Of a stretch of DNA of 15,755 nt, positions 1 through 7,641 are shown piece after piece (within the stretch, counting starts at the first letter, position 1; each line of letters begins with the position of its first letter). A model generated the notes under the pieces. The model did not search any database. It was not told the DNA's origin and saw only the letters and a program-made list of their open reading frames with translations. The position numbers and the translations under genes are program-made. The stretch spans positions 1-15,755 of the forward strand of contig DAHXLZ010000143.1 of assembly GCA_027365715.1 (NCBI GenBank). The letters are read 5' to 3'. The stretch is from Methanomassiliicoccales archaeon. GTDB taxonomy: Archaea; Thermoplasmatota; Thermoplasmata; Sysuiplasmatales; Sysuiplasmataceae.

Positions 1-2955
1 TGCAATTTCTGCAGTGCTCATTTCCTCCGGTGAGAGGACAGACAGCGCTTTCTGCTCATCTTCAATTAGTTCTCTCTTCCTGCAAATAGAAGCGAATGCA
101 CTCTCCTCGTCTGCCGGGATGAAGTATATATCATCTATCCAGATAGTGGACAGTTCGCCTTCATCCAGAAGGCGAAGGGCCCATTCCCTTACCTCCTCAT
201 GCGGCCTGGATGTGAAAAGATGAACACTGGCACCGCGCTCTTTAAGCATTATCAGGGGGCCAACCGTCCTTAGCAGCTGCCTGACCTGATCCGCGCCGTC
301 TATCTTCTGCTTTTTGGCATCGAAATACTTCTCCACAATTTCGCTCTCGAATTCATATGCCCTGGCATCCTGACCCATGACATGCGACAATACCTTTCTG
401 TGCAGCTCGCGAAGCATCGAGCTCTTGTCTTCCATGAGTATGACATCGGCTATTCCGGATAGCAGTATACTGTGAGAGAATGAAGAAGGGGTGTCCGTGT
501 AACCGAAATATGAGACGCTCCTCCTTCCGGTTTCGATGTCCTTCAGAATCTGCTTTGCGTGCTCTACGTCCATTACATCATTCATTATTTCATTGTAAGT
601 TTCACGTATAACGGGAAAATCCTCAATCTCACCCAGCTGCTCAAGCAGGGAGCTTGAGCGCATCTGCTGCCTGGAGACAGAAAGCTCCTTTCCCCTGTAG
701 TTTTTCAGTATCATGAAACTGCGCGCGGCGACATGCCTGAATCGCTGTTTGAACAGCTCCGAGTCTTTCAGACTCCGCATCAGTGTCTCCTTGAGATCAT
801 CGGATTTAACAAGCGAATGAATATCCTTCAGAGGTATTTCCTTCGGCACGCTTATCAGAAAATTGTCATCAGATATTGACACACTTGTGTTGCACTTGAA
901 CTTCTGAGAAATGGCAAATGCGATAGCTCTGGACAGAGCATCGTTTGTTCTCCGCCCGAATGCGTAGTGAAAGACAATTGCCCTGTTCCCGCTCTCAGAA
1001 TGGATTATCCCTTCCACAAGGAGCTTGCGATCTGTGGGCAGTTCGGGTATCATTCCCTTTTGCTCGCGGAAATAGTTGAGTATACTCCTTGCCGACCATC
1101 TGTCAACGTTATAGTTCAGTGTGATGTGTTCGATGATATCCTGTTCAGATTTTACCATAAGTTTCTCCATCTCGCCCCTGAACCTGCCAACATCCTCAGA
1201 GAGGTCGAAACTTCTCGGCAGCATTTCACCAGTCCACGAAGGTACGGTTGGTTTCCTCCCCTTTGCATCCCTGACAAGTACAGTGGTTCCGCGCGCACGG
1301 ATGAATTCATAGCTCCTGCCGCCAAGAACGAATATATCCTTTGAGGAAAGGCGTTCGACGAATTTGTCCGAGAGCTGGCCAATCGGCACCCCTCTCTCAC
1401 TCACTACATCATACGATGCTTCCTCTGAAATCGTGCCGAGATTGAGGAAATAGATCAGCCTTGCACTTCGTTTTTTGCCGAATATCTGCTCCGTCTCATC
1501 GTACCATATTTTCGAGTAGACGTTTTCGAAATCTCCTTTGCTTCCCAGATACCTCAGCACTGAAAGGAAATCCTTTTTTGAAAGAGTGCGGTAACAGTAT
1601 GAGCGCCTGACAAGTTCAAATGCTTCAATGACTGTCCATCTTCTTTCAAGGGACATACCGACGAGGGATTGTGCAAGGACATCCAGACTGTTCTTCGGAA
1701 TGTCTACCCTGTCTATCCTGTTGAGCATTGCCGATCTTGTCAGGACCGCGCTCTCAACGAGGTCATCCCTGTCGAATACGAGCAGCCTGCCGGTCGACAT
1801 CCGGTGGATAGAATGACCGCTCCTGCCTATTCTCTGAAGCCCTTTTGCCACAGACTTTGGAGAACCGATCTGGCAAACAAGGTCTATGGAGCCTATATCG
1901 ATTCCAAGCTCAAGGGAAGTGGAACTGATTACACACTTGAGTTTTCCCGATTTCAGCTGATCCTCGACATCCTTTCTGGTTACCTTGCTGAGACTGCCGT
2001 GATGTGCCTCGACACCCTGCATGCCCCTTTCCTTCAACTTATATGCAACTGATTCCGTTGCGCTCCTTGTGTTTGTAAAGACCAGCGTTGTCGTATGCCG
2101 GTTAATAAGTTCTACCAGCTCGTCGTACATTTTTGCATTGGCTATGTCGGCCTGCACAGCATTGAGATCCCTCACAGGACATATCACTGCCAGATCTAGA
2201 GACTTCTGCGCCTTGATTTCCACTATATTGACAGGTCTTGGCTCTCCCTCTTTATCATAGCCGCCCAGAAACGCAGCCATTTCCTCTATCGGAGCCATTG
2301 TCGCGGAGAGGCCAATCCGCATGAAACTGTCACCGCAATAATCTGCCAGCCTTTCCAGTGTGAGGCTGAGGAACTCACCTCTCTTGGAATCGCATATCTC
2401 ATGGAGTTCGTCGAATATTACCCACCGGATATCCTTGAATTTTGTCCTGAATACTGGAGAGGACATCGTCAGAGCGAGGGACTCCGGCGTCGTGATGAAT
2501 ATATGGGGCGGCTTCCTCACCATCTTCTGCCGCTCATAAGACGAAGTGTCACCTGATCTCACAGCTACCCTGATCTTTGGCTGCTCCAGACCCCTTTGGC
2601 CGGCAAGTGCGGTGATTTCCTCCAGAGGGCTGTTCAGATTCTTGTTTATGTCGTTTGCAAGCGCTCTGAGGGGGGACACGTAAACTGCATATATCCTGTC
2701 TTCAAGCATTCCCGCAGCCTGTAAATTCAGCAGCTCGTTTATTATCGCGAGAAAGGCGGTCATCGTCTTTCCGGAACCTGTGGGGGACGATACGATCACA
2801 TTCTTTCTGGCGTGTATCAGGGGGACGGCATAAGACTGAGGCTCAGTCAGCTCAGGAAATTTTGAACTGAACCACTCCTGTATCAGCGGGTTCATTAGAG
2901 AGAGGACTTCCCGCATAGAATACTGTTTCTCTATCCGTATGTATGGCTTTGCCAT
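1..2955 (-). CDS. lhr: Lhr-family superfamily 2 ATP-dependent helicase (C-terminus beyond left edge)
   Basis: Open from an ATG at 2955 to the left edge with no stop, giving 985 codons. It is a 3'-to-5' SF2 helicase of the Lhr type, a family linked to DNA repair and RNA/DNA hybrid processing. Visible motifs are Walker A SPTGSGKT near residue 60, the DEAH-type box as FDELH near residue 178, SATMAP near 217, HHGSLS near 318, and motif VI QRIGRSGH near 377. Beyond residue 600 the sequence (including FGRRTND near 667) fits the DEAD/H-associated Lhr core domain. Lhr proteins are usually about 850-950 residues, so only a short tail should be missing. AT-rich sequence 13-26 bases before the ATG suggests a leaderless transcript. 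It is divergent from the operon at 3085. The family call is firm; the exact subfamily (Lhr1, Lhr2 or Lhr-core) is not settled. Confidence 0.93.
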   Translation of the reverse strand, partial: MAKPYIRIEKQYSMREVLSLMNPLIQEWFSSKFPELTEPQSYAVPLIHARKNVIVSSPTGSGKTMTAFLAIINELLNLQAAGMLEDRIYAVYVSPLRALANDINKNLNSPLEEITALAGQRGLEQPKIRVAVRSGDTSSYERQKMVRKPPHIFITTPESLALTMSSPVFRTKFKDIRWVIFDELHEICDSKRGEFLSLTLERLADYCGDSFMRIGLSATMAPIEEMAAFLGGYDKEGEPRPVNIVEIKAQKSLDLAVICPVRDLNAVQADIANAKMYDELVELINRHTTTLVFTNTRSATESVAYKLKERGMQGVEAHHGSLSKVTRKDVEDQLKSGKLKCVISSTSLELGIDIGSIDLVCQIGSPKSVAKGLQRIGRSGHSIHRMSTGRLLVFDRDDLVESAVLTRSAMLNRIDRVDIPKNSLDVLAQSLVGMSLERRWTVIEAFELVRRSYCYRTLSKKDFLSVLRYLGSKGDFENVYSKIWYDETEQIFGKKRSARLIYFLNLGTISEEASYDVVSERGVPIGQLSDKFVERLSSKDIFVLGGRSYEFIRARGTTVLVRDAKGRKPTVPSWTGEMLPRSFDLSEDVGRFRGEMEKLMVKSEQDIIEHITLNYNVDRWSARSILNYFREQKGMIPELPTDRKLLVEGIIHSESGNRAIVFHYAFGRRTNDALSRAIAFAISQKFKCNTSVSISDDNFLISVPKEIPLKDIHSLVKSDDLKETLMRSLKDSELFKQRFRHVAARSFMILKNYRGKELSVSRQQMRSSSLLEQLGEIEDFPVIRETYNEIMNDVMDVEHAKQILKDIETGRRSVSYFGYTDTPSSFSHSILLSGIADVILMEDKSSMLRELHRKVLSHVMGQDARAYEFESEIVEKYFDAKKQKIDGADQVRQLLRTVGPLIMLKERGASVHLFTSRPHEEVREWALRLLDEGELSTIWIDDIYFIPADEESAFASICRKRELIEDEQKALSVLSPEEMSTAEIA

Positions 2956-2967
2956 CGATAAAATCGT

Positions 2968-2981
2968 TATTAATACATATT
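2968..2981 (-). promoter_or_regulatory. Possible TATA region of the helicase gene
   Basis: On the minus strand the stretch aatatgtattaata lies 26 to 13 bases before the helicase ATG. This is roughly where a TATA box sits for an archaeal leaderless gene, although the match is AT-rich rather than a crisp box. Confidence 0.4.
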
Positions 2982-3009
2982 GGGAGTAATAACACTTTTG
3001 CAGGAGGGA

Positions 3010-3028
3010 GGCGATTTAGGTCATCGCC
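3010..3028. promoter_or_regulatory. Inverted repeat between divergent genes, candidate operator
   Basis: GGCGAT at 3010-3015 and ATCGCC at 3023-3028 form a perfect 6-bp inverted repeat with a 7-base spacer. It sits in the 129-base divergent intergenic region, about 57 bases before the amidohydrolase start. It could be a dimer binding site or chance; six-base arms are weak evidence. Confidence 0.25.
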
Positions 3029-3072
3029 GCCAGTTACTTAGAACGACCGGATTGATGTCACAATAGCACGTT

Positions 3073-3078
3073 GAGGAG
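3073..3078 (+). promoter_or_regulatory. Shine-Dalgarno site of the amidohydrolase gene
   Basis: GAGGAG lies 6 bases before the ATG at 3085 and matches the archaeal anti-SD sequence well. It fixes that start over the in-frame ATG three codons later and shows that this operon is leadered, unlike several neighbours. Confidence 0.7.
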
Positions 3079-3084
3079 TAAACA

Positions 3085-3864
3085 ATGAAGAAGATGAAAA
3101 TCGGATTGCTGCAGCTTCAGGAAGAAATATGTTCCGACGGGCTGGGTAAAATGGAAGAGGTGCTGAAACAGGGCGCCGATTTGCTCATACTTCCGGAAAA
3201 ATGGATGCCACTCAGAGATGAGAATATAGTGCATGGGGACTCTAATCCATTTCTGGATAGAGTGTCTGCACTTTCAATGAATTACGGTTCTGCTGTTCTC
3301 ACAGGCGCCATGTATGAAGAAGAGGATGGCAGTATGTACATCACCTGCTATGCATACGGTCCGGATGGCGGACTGCTTGCGAAGCAGCGCAAGATGCACC
3401 TGTTCTCTCTGGAAAGGAACTCGTTTAAACCTGGCGAGGAGATAAGCTATTTCAGTTTCATGGGAGCAAGGATTGGCATGGCCATCTGCTATGACGTCGA
3501 TTTTCCCGAGACTGTCAGAAAGTTCGCCATTTCAGGTTGTGACCTGCTTGCAGTACCTGCCAAAATCAGGAAAGAGGGAATGTATCCATGGATGCTGTAT
3601 GTTCAGGCGAGGGTGTTAGAAAATCGGCTGCCAATCGCATTTTCAAACTGCGTCTGCGGCAAATATTTCAACGGTGGCAGTTCACTTGTTGACCTGTTTA
3701 AGGCAGAGGAAGAGCAAATCATGTACACGAGGATTAGGAGCATAAATGAAGGAGACAGTATGGCAATTTTCGACCTGGCTGCAGGCGAACTGAGAGAAGA
3801 GAGGCGATTGAGGCTTGCAGACAGGAATGCAGAGGTCGACAGATTCTTGTGGGAGGAGCCGTAA
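3085..3864 (+). CDS. Carbon-nitrogen hydrolase (nitrilase superfamily amidase)
   Basis: A 259-residue protein with the nitrilase-superfamily Glu-Lys-Cys triad in order. Glu38 is in ILPEKW, Lys103 in KQRKMHLF, and Cys135 in AICYDVDFPE. Members hydrolyse non-peptide C-N bonds in small amides or nitriles through a thioester on the cysteine. The length is typical of the omega-amidase or carbamoylase-like branches, but the substrate cannot be read from the sequence. No signal peptide or membrane segment is seen, so it should be cytoplasmic. A strong SD at 3073 supports the start. The stop is followed after 15 bases by the DUF1028 gene, so the two are almost certainly co-transcribed. Family assignment is firm; substrate unknown. 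Confidence 0.92.
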   Translation: MKKMKIGLLQLQEEICSDGLGKMEEVLKQGADLLILPEKWMPLRDENIVHGDSNPFLDRVSALSMNYGSAVLTGAMYEEEDGSMYITCYAYGPDGGLLAKQRKMHLFSLERNSFKPGEEISYFSFMGARIGMAICYDVDFPETVRKFAISGCDLLAVPAKIRKEGMYPWMLYVQARVLENRLPIAFSNCVCGKYFNGGSSLVDLFKAEEEQIMYTRIRSINEGDSMAIFDLAAGELREERRLRLADRNAEVDRFLWEEP

Positions 3865-3879
3865 GACTATTAGTGCAGC

Positions 3880-4797
3880 ATGCCAATTATGCCATCAATG
3901 AAAACGATGCCTGAAAGAGATTACCCTAAACCGTCGACGTACTCGATAGTTGCATATGACCGCAGCACTAAATCCTTTGGAATAGCGGTGCAGTCGAAAT
4001 TCATATCTGTTGGAGCTGTTGTTCCATGGGCTTCATGGCACGCGGGTGCGATAGCGACACAGGCATACGCCAATACGGCCTATGGTCCTGCGGGACTGCA
4101 ATTGCTGAAAGAAGGAAAGTCTGCCCCAGATGTGGTGAAGAAGCTCGTTTCCGCGGACAAAGGCAGGGAGCAGCGGCAGGTTGGTGTTGTAGACAGAAAG
4201 GGCCGGGCTGCAACATTCACCGGAAAGAAATGCATGGACTGGGCAGGGGGAGTCACCGGCGAAGGATATGCCGCACAGGGGAACATACTGGTAGACAGAG
4301 AAACGGTTGAAGCGATGGCCGTAACCTTCGAAACCTCAAGGGCCGGTTTTCCGGAAAAACTGCTTGCATGCCTCCACGCTGCGCAAAAGGCCGGTGGCGA
4401 CAGGAGAGGTATGCAGTCGGCGGCTCTGCTGGTAGTGAAGAATCGCGGGGGATATGCCGGCTTCAACGACAGATATGTGGATTTGAGAGTGGATGATCAC
4501 GCAAAGCCAATCGATGAACTGGAGCGCATATTCCGCCTCTACGATTTCACCATGCTGTCGGGGAAGGAAAAAGAGATGCTCGGAATAGATGGCAGAATAC
4601 GGCTGAAACTGCAGATTAATCTTTCAAGACTCAAATTTTACCGTGGGCCCGCGGATGGCAAGGAGAGCGGTGCACTGAAAAACGCGCTCAATGATTATCT
4701 CTCAACAAATAATTTTGAAAATAAGAAGACGCCACCGGGGTACATCTCGAAGACCGTTCTTGATTACATGATAAAGGATAAAAGGAAGAAGGTTTAA
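3880..4797 (+). CDS. DUF1028 Ntn-hydrolase-like protein with PG_binding_2-like C-terminal domain
   Basis: A 305-residue protein. Residues 20-225 carry the DUF1028 signature: TYSIVAYD, then GIAVQSKFISVGAVVPWA, ATQAYAN, GYAAQGN and FETSRAGFPEKLLACL. DUF1028 is an Ntn-hydrolase-fold family of unknown substrate. Residues about 228-303 (ELERIFRLYDF, then FENKK and VLDYMI) match the PG_binding_2-type tail often fused to it. In most relatives the protein begins at the equivalent of Thr20, which would be the terminal nucleophile after Met removal. Here 19 residues precede it, so either processing occurs or the start lies elsewhere. In-frame ATGs at 3889, 3898 and 3907 do not remove the extension fully. 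The next gene follows after 11 bases. The partner amidohydrolase suggests amide or gamma-glutamyl chemistry, which is inference. Confidence 0.88.
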   Translation: MPIMPSMKTMPERDYPKPSTYSIVAYDRSTKSFGIAVQSKFISVGAVVPWASWHAGAIATQAYANTAYGPAGLQLLKEGKSAPDVVKKLVSADKGREQRQVGVVDRKGRAATFTGKKCMDWAGGVTGEGYAAQGNILVDRETVEAMAVTFETSRAGFPEKLLACLHAAQKAGGDRRGMQSAALLVVKNRGGYAGFNDRYVDLRVDDHAKPIDELERIFRLYDFTMLSGKEKEMLGIDGRIRLKLQINLSRLKFYRGPADGKESGALKNALNDYLSTNNFENKKTPPGYISKTVLDYMIKDKRKKV

Positions 4798-4808
4798 GAG
4801 AGCGTTGA

Positions 4809-5522
4809 ATGAAATTCAAGGATGGAACGGGCCCGGACTCGCTCGGCAGAATAAATGTTCTGGCGACAGATTACGACAGAACGCTCACAGATCTCGATCT
4901 TGTGCTGAGCCGCGAGACCATCAGTGCTGTTGATAGAGCTTCTGAGGCAGGTCTTGGCATAATAATCGTATCAGGAAGGGGAGTTCAATTTATGCTGAAC
5001 CTGCAAAACAGATTCAGGCACATTGATGCGCTCGTTGCAGAAAACGGCGCCGTAATTATTCATAATGGCGGCATTGACAGACTGCATGAGCAGACCGGAG
5101 CAAAAATTGCAATGCACCTGATGGAAGAGCATGTCCCGTTCGTGAAGGGACAGGTTATTTCATACATACAGAAAGGATATGTCGGGGAGGCGGAAAAAGC
5201 GGTTGCAGAAATGGGCGGTATTGCAAAGCTTGTACGAAACATTGAATCAGGGATGGTTCTGCCATCCAATGTTGACAAAGATGTAGGACTGCTGTACGCC
5301 CTCAGTAAAATGGGGAAGGAAGCGTCTGGAACCGCCGTTGTTGGAGACGGAGAAAATGACATTTCAATGTTCGATGGCCCGTTCTTCAGAGTCGCTATGA
5401 AGAATTCTGTTGCTCAGCTGGCTGAAAAGGCGCATGCGGTTACTGATGGCGAAGGAGGAGATGGCGTTCGTGAACTGGTATCCGCGATATTGTATTCGAA
5501 ACGAAAATCATCAGTACTGTGA
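4809..5522 (+). CDS. HAD-superfamily IIB phosphatase, TA0175 phosphoglycolate-phosphatase-like
   Basis: A 237-residue HAD hydrolase. Motif I is ATDYDRTLTD with Asp21 (nucleophile) and Asp23. Motif II is VSGRG with Ser55. Motif III uses Lys157 in SNVDKDVGL. Motif IV is VVGDGENDISMF with Asp180 and Asp184. A C2-type cap fits between motifs II and III. Length and layout match the archaeal phosphatase typified by Thermoplasma acidophilum TA0175, which has phosphoglycolate phosphatase activity; other sugar-phosphate or Cof-type substrates remain possible. Motif I has Arg24 where Gly is most common. It is the third gene of the operon beginning at 3085. Its last 12 bases overlap the convergent glycosyltransferase, so both TGA stops lie inside the other gene's coding sequence. 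Confidence 0.88.
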   Translation: MKFKDGTGPDSLGRINVLATDYDRTLTDLDLVLSRETISAVDRASEAGLGIIIVSGRGVQFMLNLQNRFRHIDALVAENGAVIIHNGGIDRLHEQTGAKIAMHLMEEHVPFVKGQVISYIQKGYVGEAEKAVAEMGGIAKLVRNIESGMVLPSNVDKDVGLLYALSKMGKEASGTAVVGDGENDISMFDGPFFRVAMKNSVAQLAEKAHAVTDGEGGDGVRELVSAILYSKRKSSVL

Positions 5523-6863
5523 CATCACTTTCTCAAATATCGGCATCAGTTTCTTCACAGCACTGTCAACGTAGCATTGTTTTGAAGTTTCATATCCCAT
5601 GCTGCCCATCTCATCGCTTCTGTGTCCCTCGAGTATCTTCTTCATTCTTTCAGCGAGGGCTTCATCATCGGCCGGCGCAAACGTGTAACCGTTTATTCCA
5701 TCCACAACAAGCTCGGATGCACCGCAGCCTGTGCTCACAATCACCGGCTTTTTCATCCTCCATGCTTCGACTGTGACGAGACCAAACCCTTCAGCATTCG
5801 ACGGGAGTATAAGGCACTCACAGAGATTGTATGCTGCGCGGACAAGCCTGTCCTCCAGATGGCCTGCCATAACAATATTGTCCGCCAGCCCGCTCTCAGC
5901 GACGAGCTGGACAAGCTTCTTCTTCCAGTTACTCGACTTTGAAGAGCCGAGTCCGCCTGCGGGGCTCCCTGAAAAGCTGCCATTTCCGACAAGCAGGAGC
6001 TTGACGCCCGGAAATGATGCATGGATGCGCTTCATTGCCCTGATTGCAACATCATGTCCCTTCATGGGATCCATCCTGGCCACAATCAGGAAGAATCGCT
6101 CACCATTCTTCAGTCCAGTTCGGGCAAGGAAATCCTCAACATCGTTCGATTTTGGCGCAGTCCATTCGTTTTCGTCGATGTGCGGATAAATCTGGTAGGC
6201 TTCCCCCCTGTAGCCTGACCTGAAGAGTGCCTCCAGATCCTTCCGGGTGCTGACTATCATCGCGTCATAGGCTTCCATGTTCCTGACGATGAATTTCCTC
6301 ACTCTTGCGCTGACGCTGTCGAAGTTGGCAGGAATATGCCACCGATATACAGCAGGAGCAAACGGACCGACGAAATTGCCTATCTGCAGCTGCTGAAAAT
6401 CGTGAATATAGAAAATATCAAAGTTGGCCAGGTTCTGCAGAAGCACATCGGCTGTTTTCCAGCTGTAGAGGTTGAATGACAGATATTCCTCCGAGATGAA
6501 TGACATCTTCTCGGTTCCGTGTATCTCGTTCCACAATTTATCCTTGAACCTGACATAGCGTTCGGCATCATGCCTGCCTAAATCGATGTTCACAAATGTA
6601 ATGTCCCCGGAAGTTATTTCAGTGGGCGATTCGGGCGAGAGAGCGACCCACATGGCCCGATCCACCAGGCTGCTGCTTTTCATTTTTTTCAGAAGCGGAT
6701 AGACCATGGCTGTGACGCCGCCGGGGGAATAAGAGAAATCCTCTCCCTCCGACAGGGTCTTGAGGTCAATTACATCTGGAAGAACACCGTACTTCTCTAT
6801 AAGATCTGGTGCACTGATACGAAACCGGACAAGCGGCGTCTGCGTGTTCACACATATATTCAT
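5511..6863 (-). CDS. GT4-family glycosyltransferase, trehalose/glycogen synthase-like
   Basis: A GT-B retaining glycosyltransferase of about 450 residues from the ATG at 6863. The N-terminal half has the glycine loop SPGGVTAMVYP and IHDFQQLQIGNF followed by YRWHIPAN, reminiscent of TreT-type trehalose synthases. The C-terminal half has VARMDPMKGHDVA, LLLVGNGSF and the nucleotide-sugar-binding E-x7-E pair Glu358 and Glu366 in AEGFGLVTVE. A GTG at 6908 would add 15 residues. I prefer 6863 because a TATA-like element at 6921-6927 places transcription start near 6898, past the GTG, and because GGGGAT lies just before the ATG. MNICVNT also reads as a normal first beta strand. The acceptor is unknown: trehalose, glycogen-like glucan or a lipid-linked glycan. 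It overlaps the phosphatase by 12 bases and diverges from the polyprenol-kinase-like gene. Confidence 0.87.
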   Translation of the reverse strand: MNICVNTQTPLVRFRISAPDLIEKYGVLPDVIDLKTLSEGEDFSYSPGGVTAMVYPLLKKMKSSSLVDRAMWVALSPESPTEITSGDITFVNIDLGRHDAERYVRFKDKLWNEIHGTEKMSFISEEYLSFNLYSWKTADVLLQNLANFDIFYIHDFQQLQIGNFVGPFAPAVYRWHIPANFDSVSARVRKFIVRNMEAYDAMIVSTRKDLEALFRSGYRGEAYQIYPHIDENEWTAPKSNDVEDFLARTGLKNGERFFLIVARMDPMKGHDVAIRAMKRIHASFPGVKLLLVGNGSFSGSPAGGLGSSKSSNWKKKLVQLVAESGLADNIVMAGHLEDRLVRAAYNLCECLILPSNAEGFGLVTVEAWRMKKPVIVSTGCGASELVVDGINGYTFAPADDEALAERMKKILEGHRSDEMGSMGYETSKQCYVDSAVKKLMPIFEKVMSQY

Positions 6864-6920
6864 CAAAATATCCCCATGGTTTGTCTTTGTCCACCCTGAT
6901 GAGATCACTACATGTCATCA

Positions 6921-6927
6921 AATATAA
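6921..6927 (-). promoter_or_regulatory. TATA-like element for the glycosyltransferase gene
   Basis: Minus-strand TTATATT. A start site about 26 bases downstream would fall near 6898, giving a leader of about 35 bases before the ATG at 6863 and excluding the GTG at 6908. Confidence 0.5.
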
Positions 6928-6976
6928 CTTTATTGAAGGATTGCCACAATCAGCAACCGGCAGCAGAAGCATACTG

Positions 6977-6983
6977 TTTTATG
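6977..6983 (+). promoter_or_regulatory. TATA-like element for the polyprenol-kinase-like gene
   Basis: TTTTATG is centred 26 bases before the ATG at 7006, the spacing expected for a leaderless archaeal mRNA. It favours 7006 over the in-frame ATG at 7012. No Shine-Dalgarno sequence precedes the start. Confidence 0.5.
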
Positions 6984-7005
6984 AACGATTAGCAAATCAA
7001 CGTTC

Positions 7006-7569
7006 ATGGACATGTCAAGGGCGTTGCGAAGGATAATTCACACCCTTGCGGCATTCGGCACAGTCTATTATTTAGTCCCCGGGCAGGTGGTGCCGGGTCT
7101 TCCTAAGAATGAAGCACTCATACTGCTGCTGATGGCCATACTTTCATTTGAAGCGATACGCCTTCACTTAAAACTCAGGATCGTCGGCCTCAGGCCATAC
7201 GAGTATTCCAGGCTGAGCAGTTTTTCATGGGCTTTCATGGGAATATGCGTTGTTGTGCTATTTTTTCCATTTTCAATAGCACTGCCTGTGTTACTTGGCG
7301 TCGCATTGATGGATCCGCTGGCCGGGGAGCTGAGATTTCTTGGCCACAATAAGCTCGCGAACATAATTTGGCCCATTTCATTCATAATGTTCGCGGCACT
7401 GCTTGTGATTCACTATAGCCCGCCGGTACTGCCGGTTTCTATGGGGTTTGCAGGCGCTACGATCTCCTGGCTGTCCGAAAAGATGAAATTCAAGAGCATA
7501 GATGACGACTTCCTGATGTCTGTGCTCCCGGCAGCGGCAATGTTCCTGATTTACGCAGCTGTAAAGTGA
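7006..7569 (+). CDS. Dolichol/diacylglycerol-kinase-like integral membrane protein (SEC59/DGK1 family)
   Basis: A 187-residue protein made almost entirely of hydrophobic helices, about six or seven. It shows the sparse hallmarks of the CTP-dependent polyprenol/diacylglycerol kinase family. These are an N-terminal RRIIH (Arg9 and His12), the central ALMDPLAGELR with Asp103 in place of the family GDxxAxxxGR, and IDDDFLMSVLP at 165-174 resembling the family's DDNLxxPL. Such enzymes phosphorylate dolichol or diacylglycerol in the membrane. In an archaeon this could feed dolichyl-phosphate-dependent glycosylation or ether-lipid salvage. The divergent glycosyltransferase neighbour is consistent with a glycan role but does not prove it. 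Length fits small archaeal members. Motif matches are degenerate, so catalytic competence is not assured. Confidence 0.66.
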   Translation: MDMSRALRRIIHTLAAFGTVYYLVPGQVVPGLPKNEALILLLMAILSFEAIRLHLKLRIVGLRPYEYSRLSSFSWAFMGICVVVLFFPFSIALPVLLGVALMDPLAGELRFLGHNKLANIIWPISFIMFAALLVIHYSPPVLPVSMGFAGATISWLSEKMKFKSIDDDFLMSVLPAAAMFLIYAAVK

Positions 7570-7611
7570 GGAGCTATATAAGACGGGCAAAATAAAATTC
7601 CACAATACCGA

Positions 7612-7619
7612 TTTATATG
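7612..7619 (+). promoter_or_regulatory. TATA box of the winged-helix regulator and trm56 unit
   Basis: TTTATATG is centred about 26.5 bases before the ATG at 7642. This predicts a leaderless transcript and decides between the ATGs at 7624 and 7642, because a transcript starting near 7641 would not contain the first. Confidence 0.68.
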
Positions 7620-7641
7620 ACAGATGCAGATAGAGGTTACC

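Noticed and set aside
967..2260. Several plus-strand open frames of 60-127 codons opposite the helicase
   Set aside because: The minus strand holds an uninterrupted helicase frame with all SF2 motifs; the plus-strand frames lack recognisable domains and start signals.
4001..4466. Open frames on both strands inside the DUF1028 gene
   Set aside because: They overlap a well-supported family domain and show low-complexity shadow sequence.
5519..6218. Plus-strand frames within the glycosyltransferase
   Set aside because: The minus-strand frame carries GT-B motifs including E-x7-E throughout this stretch.
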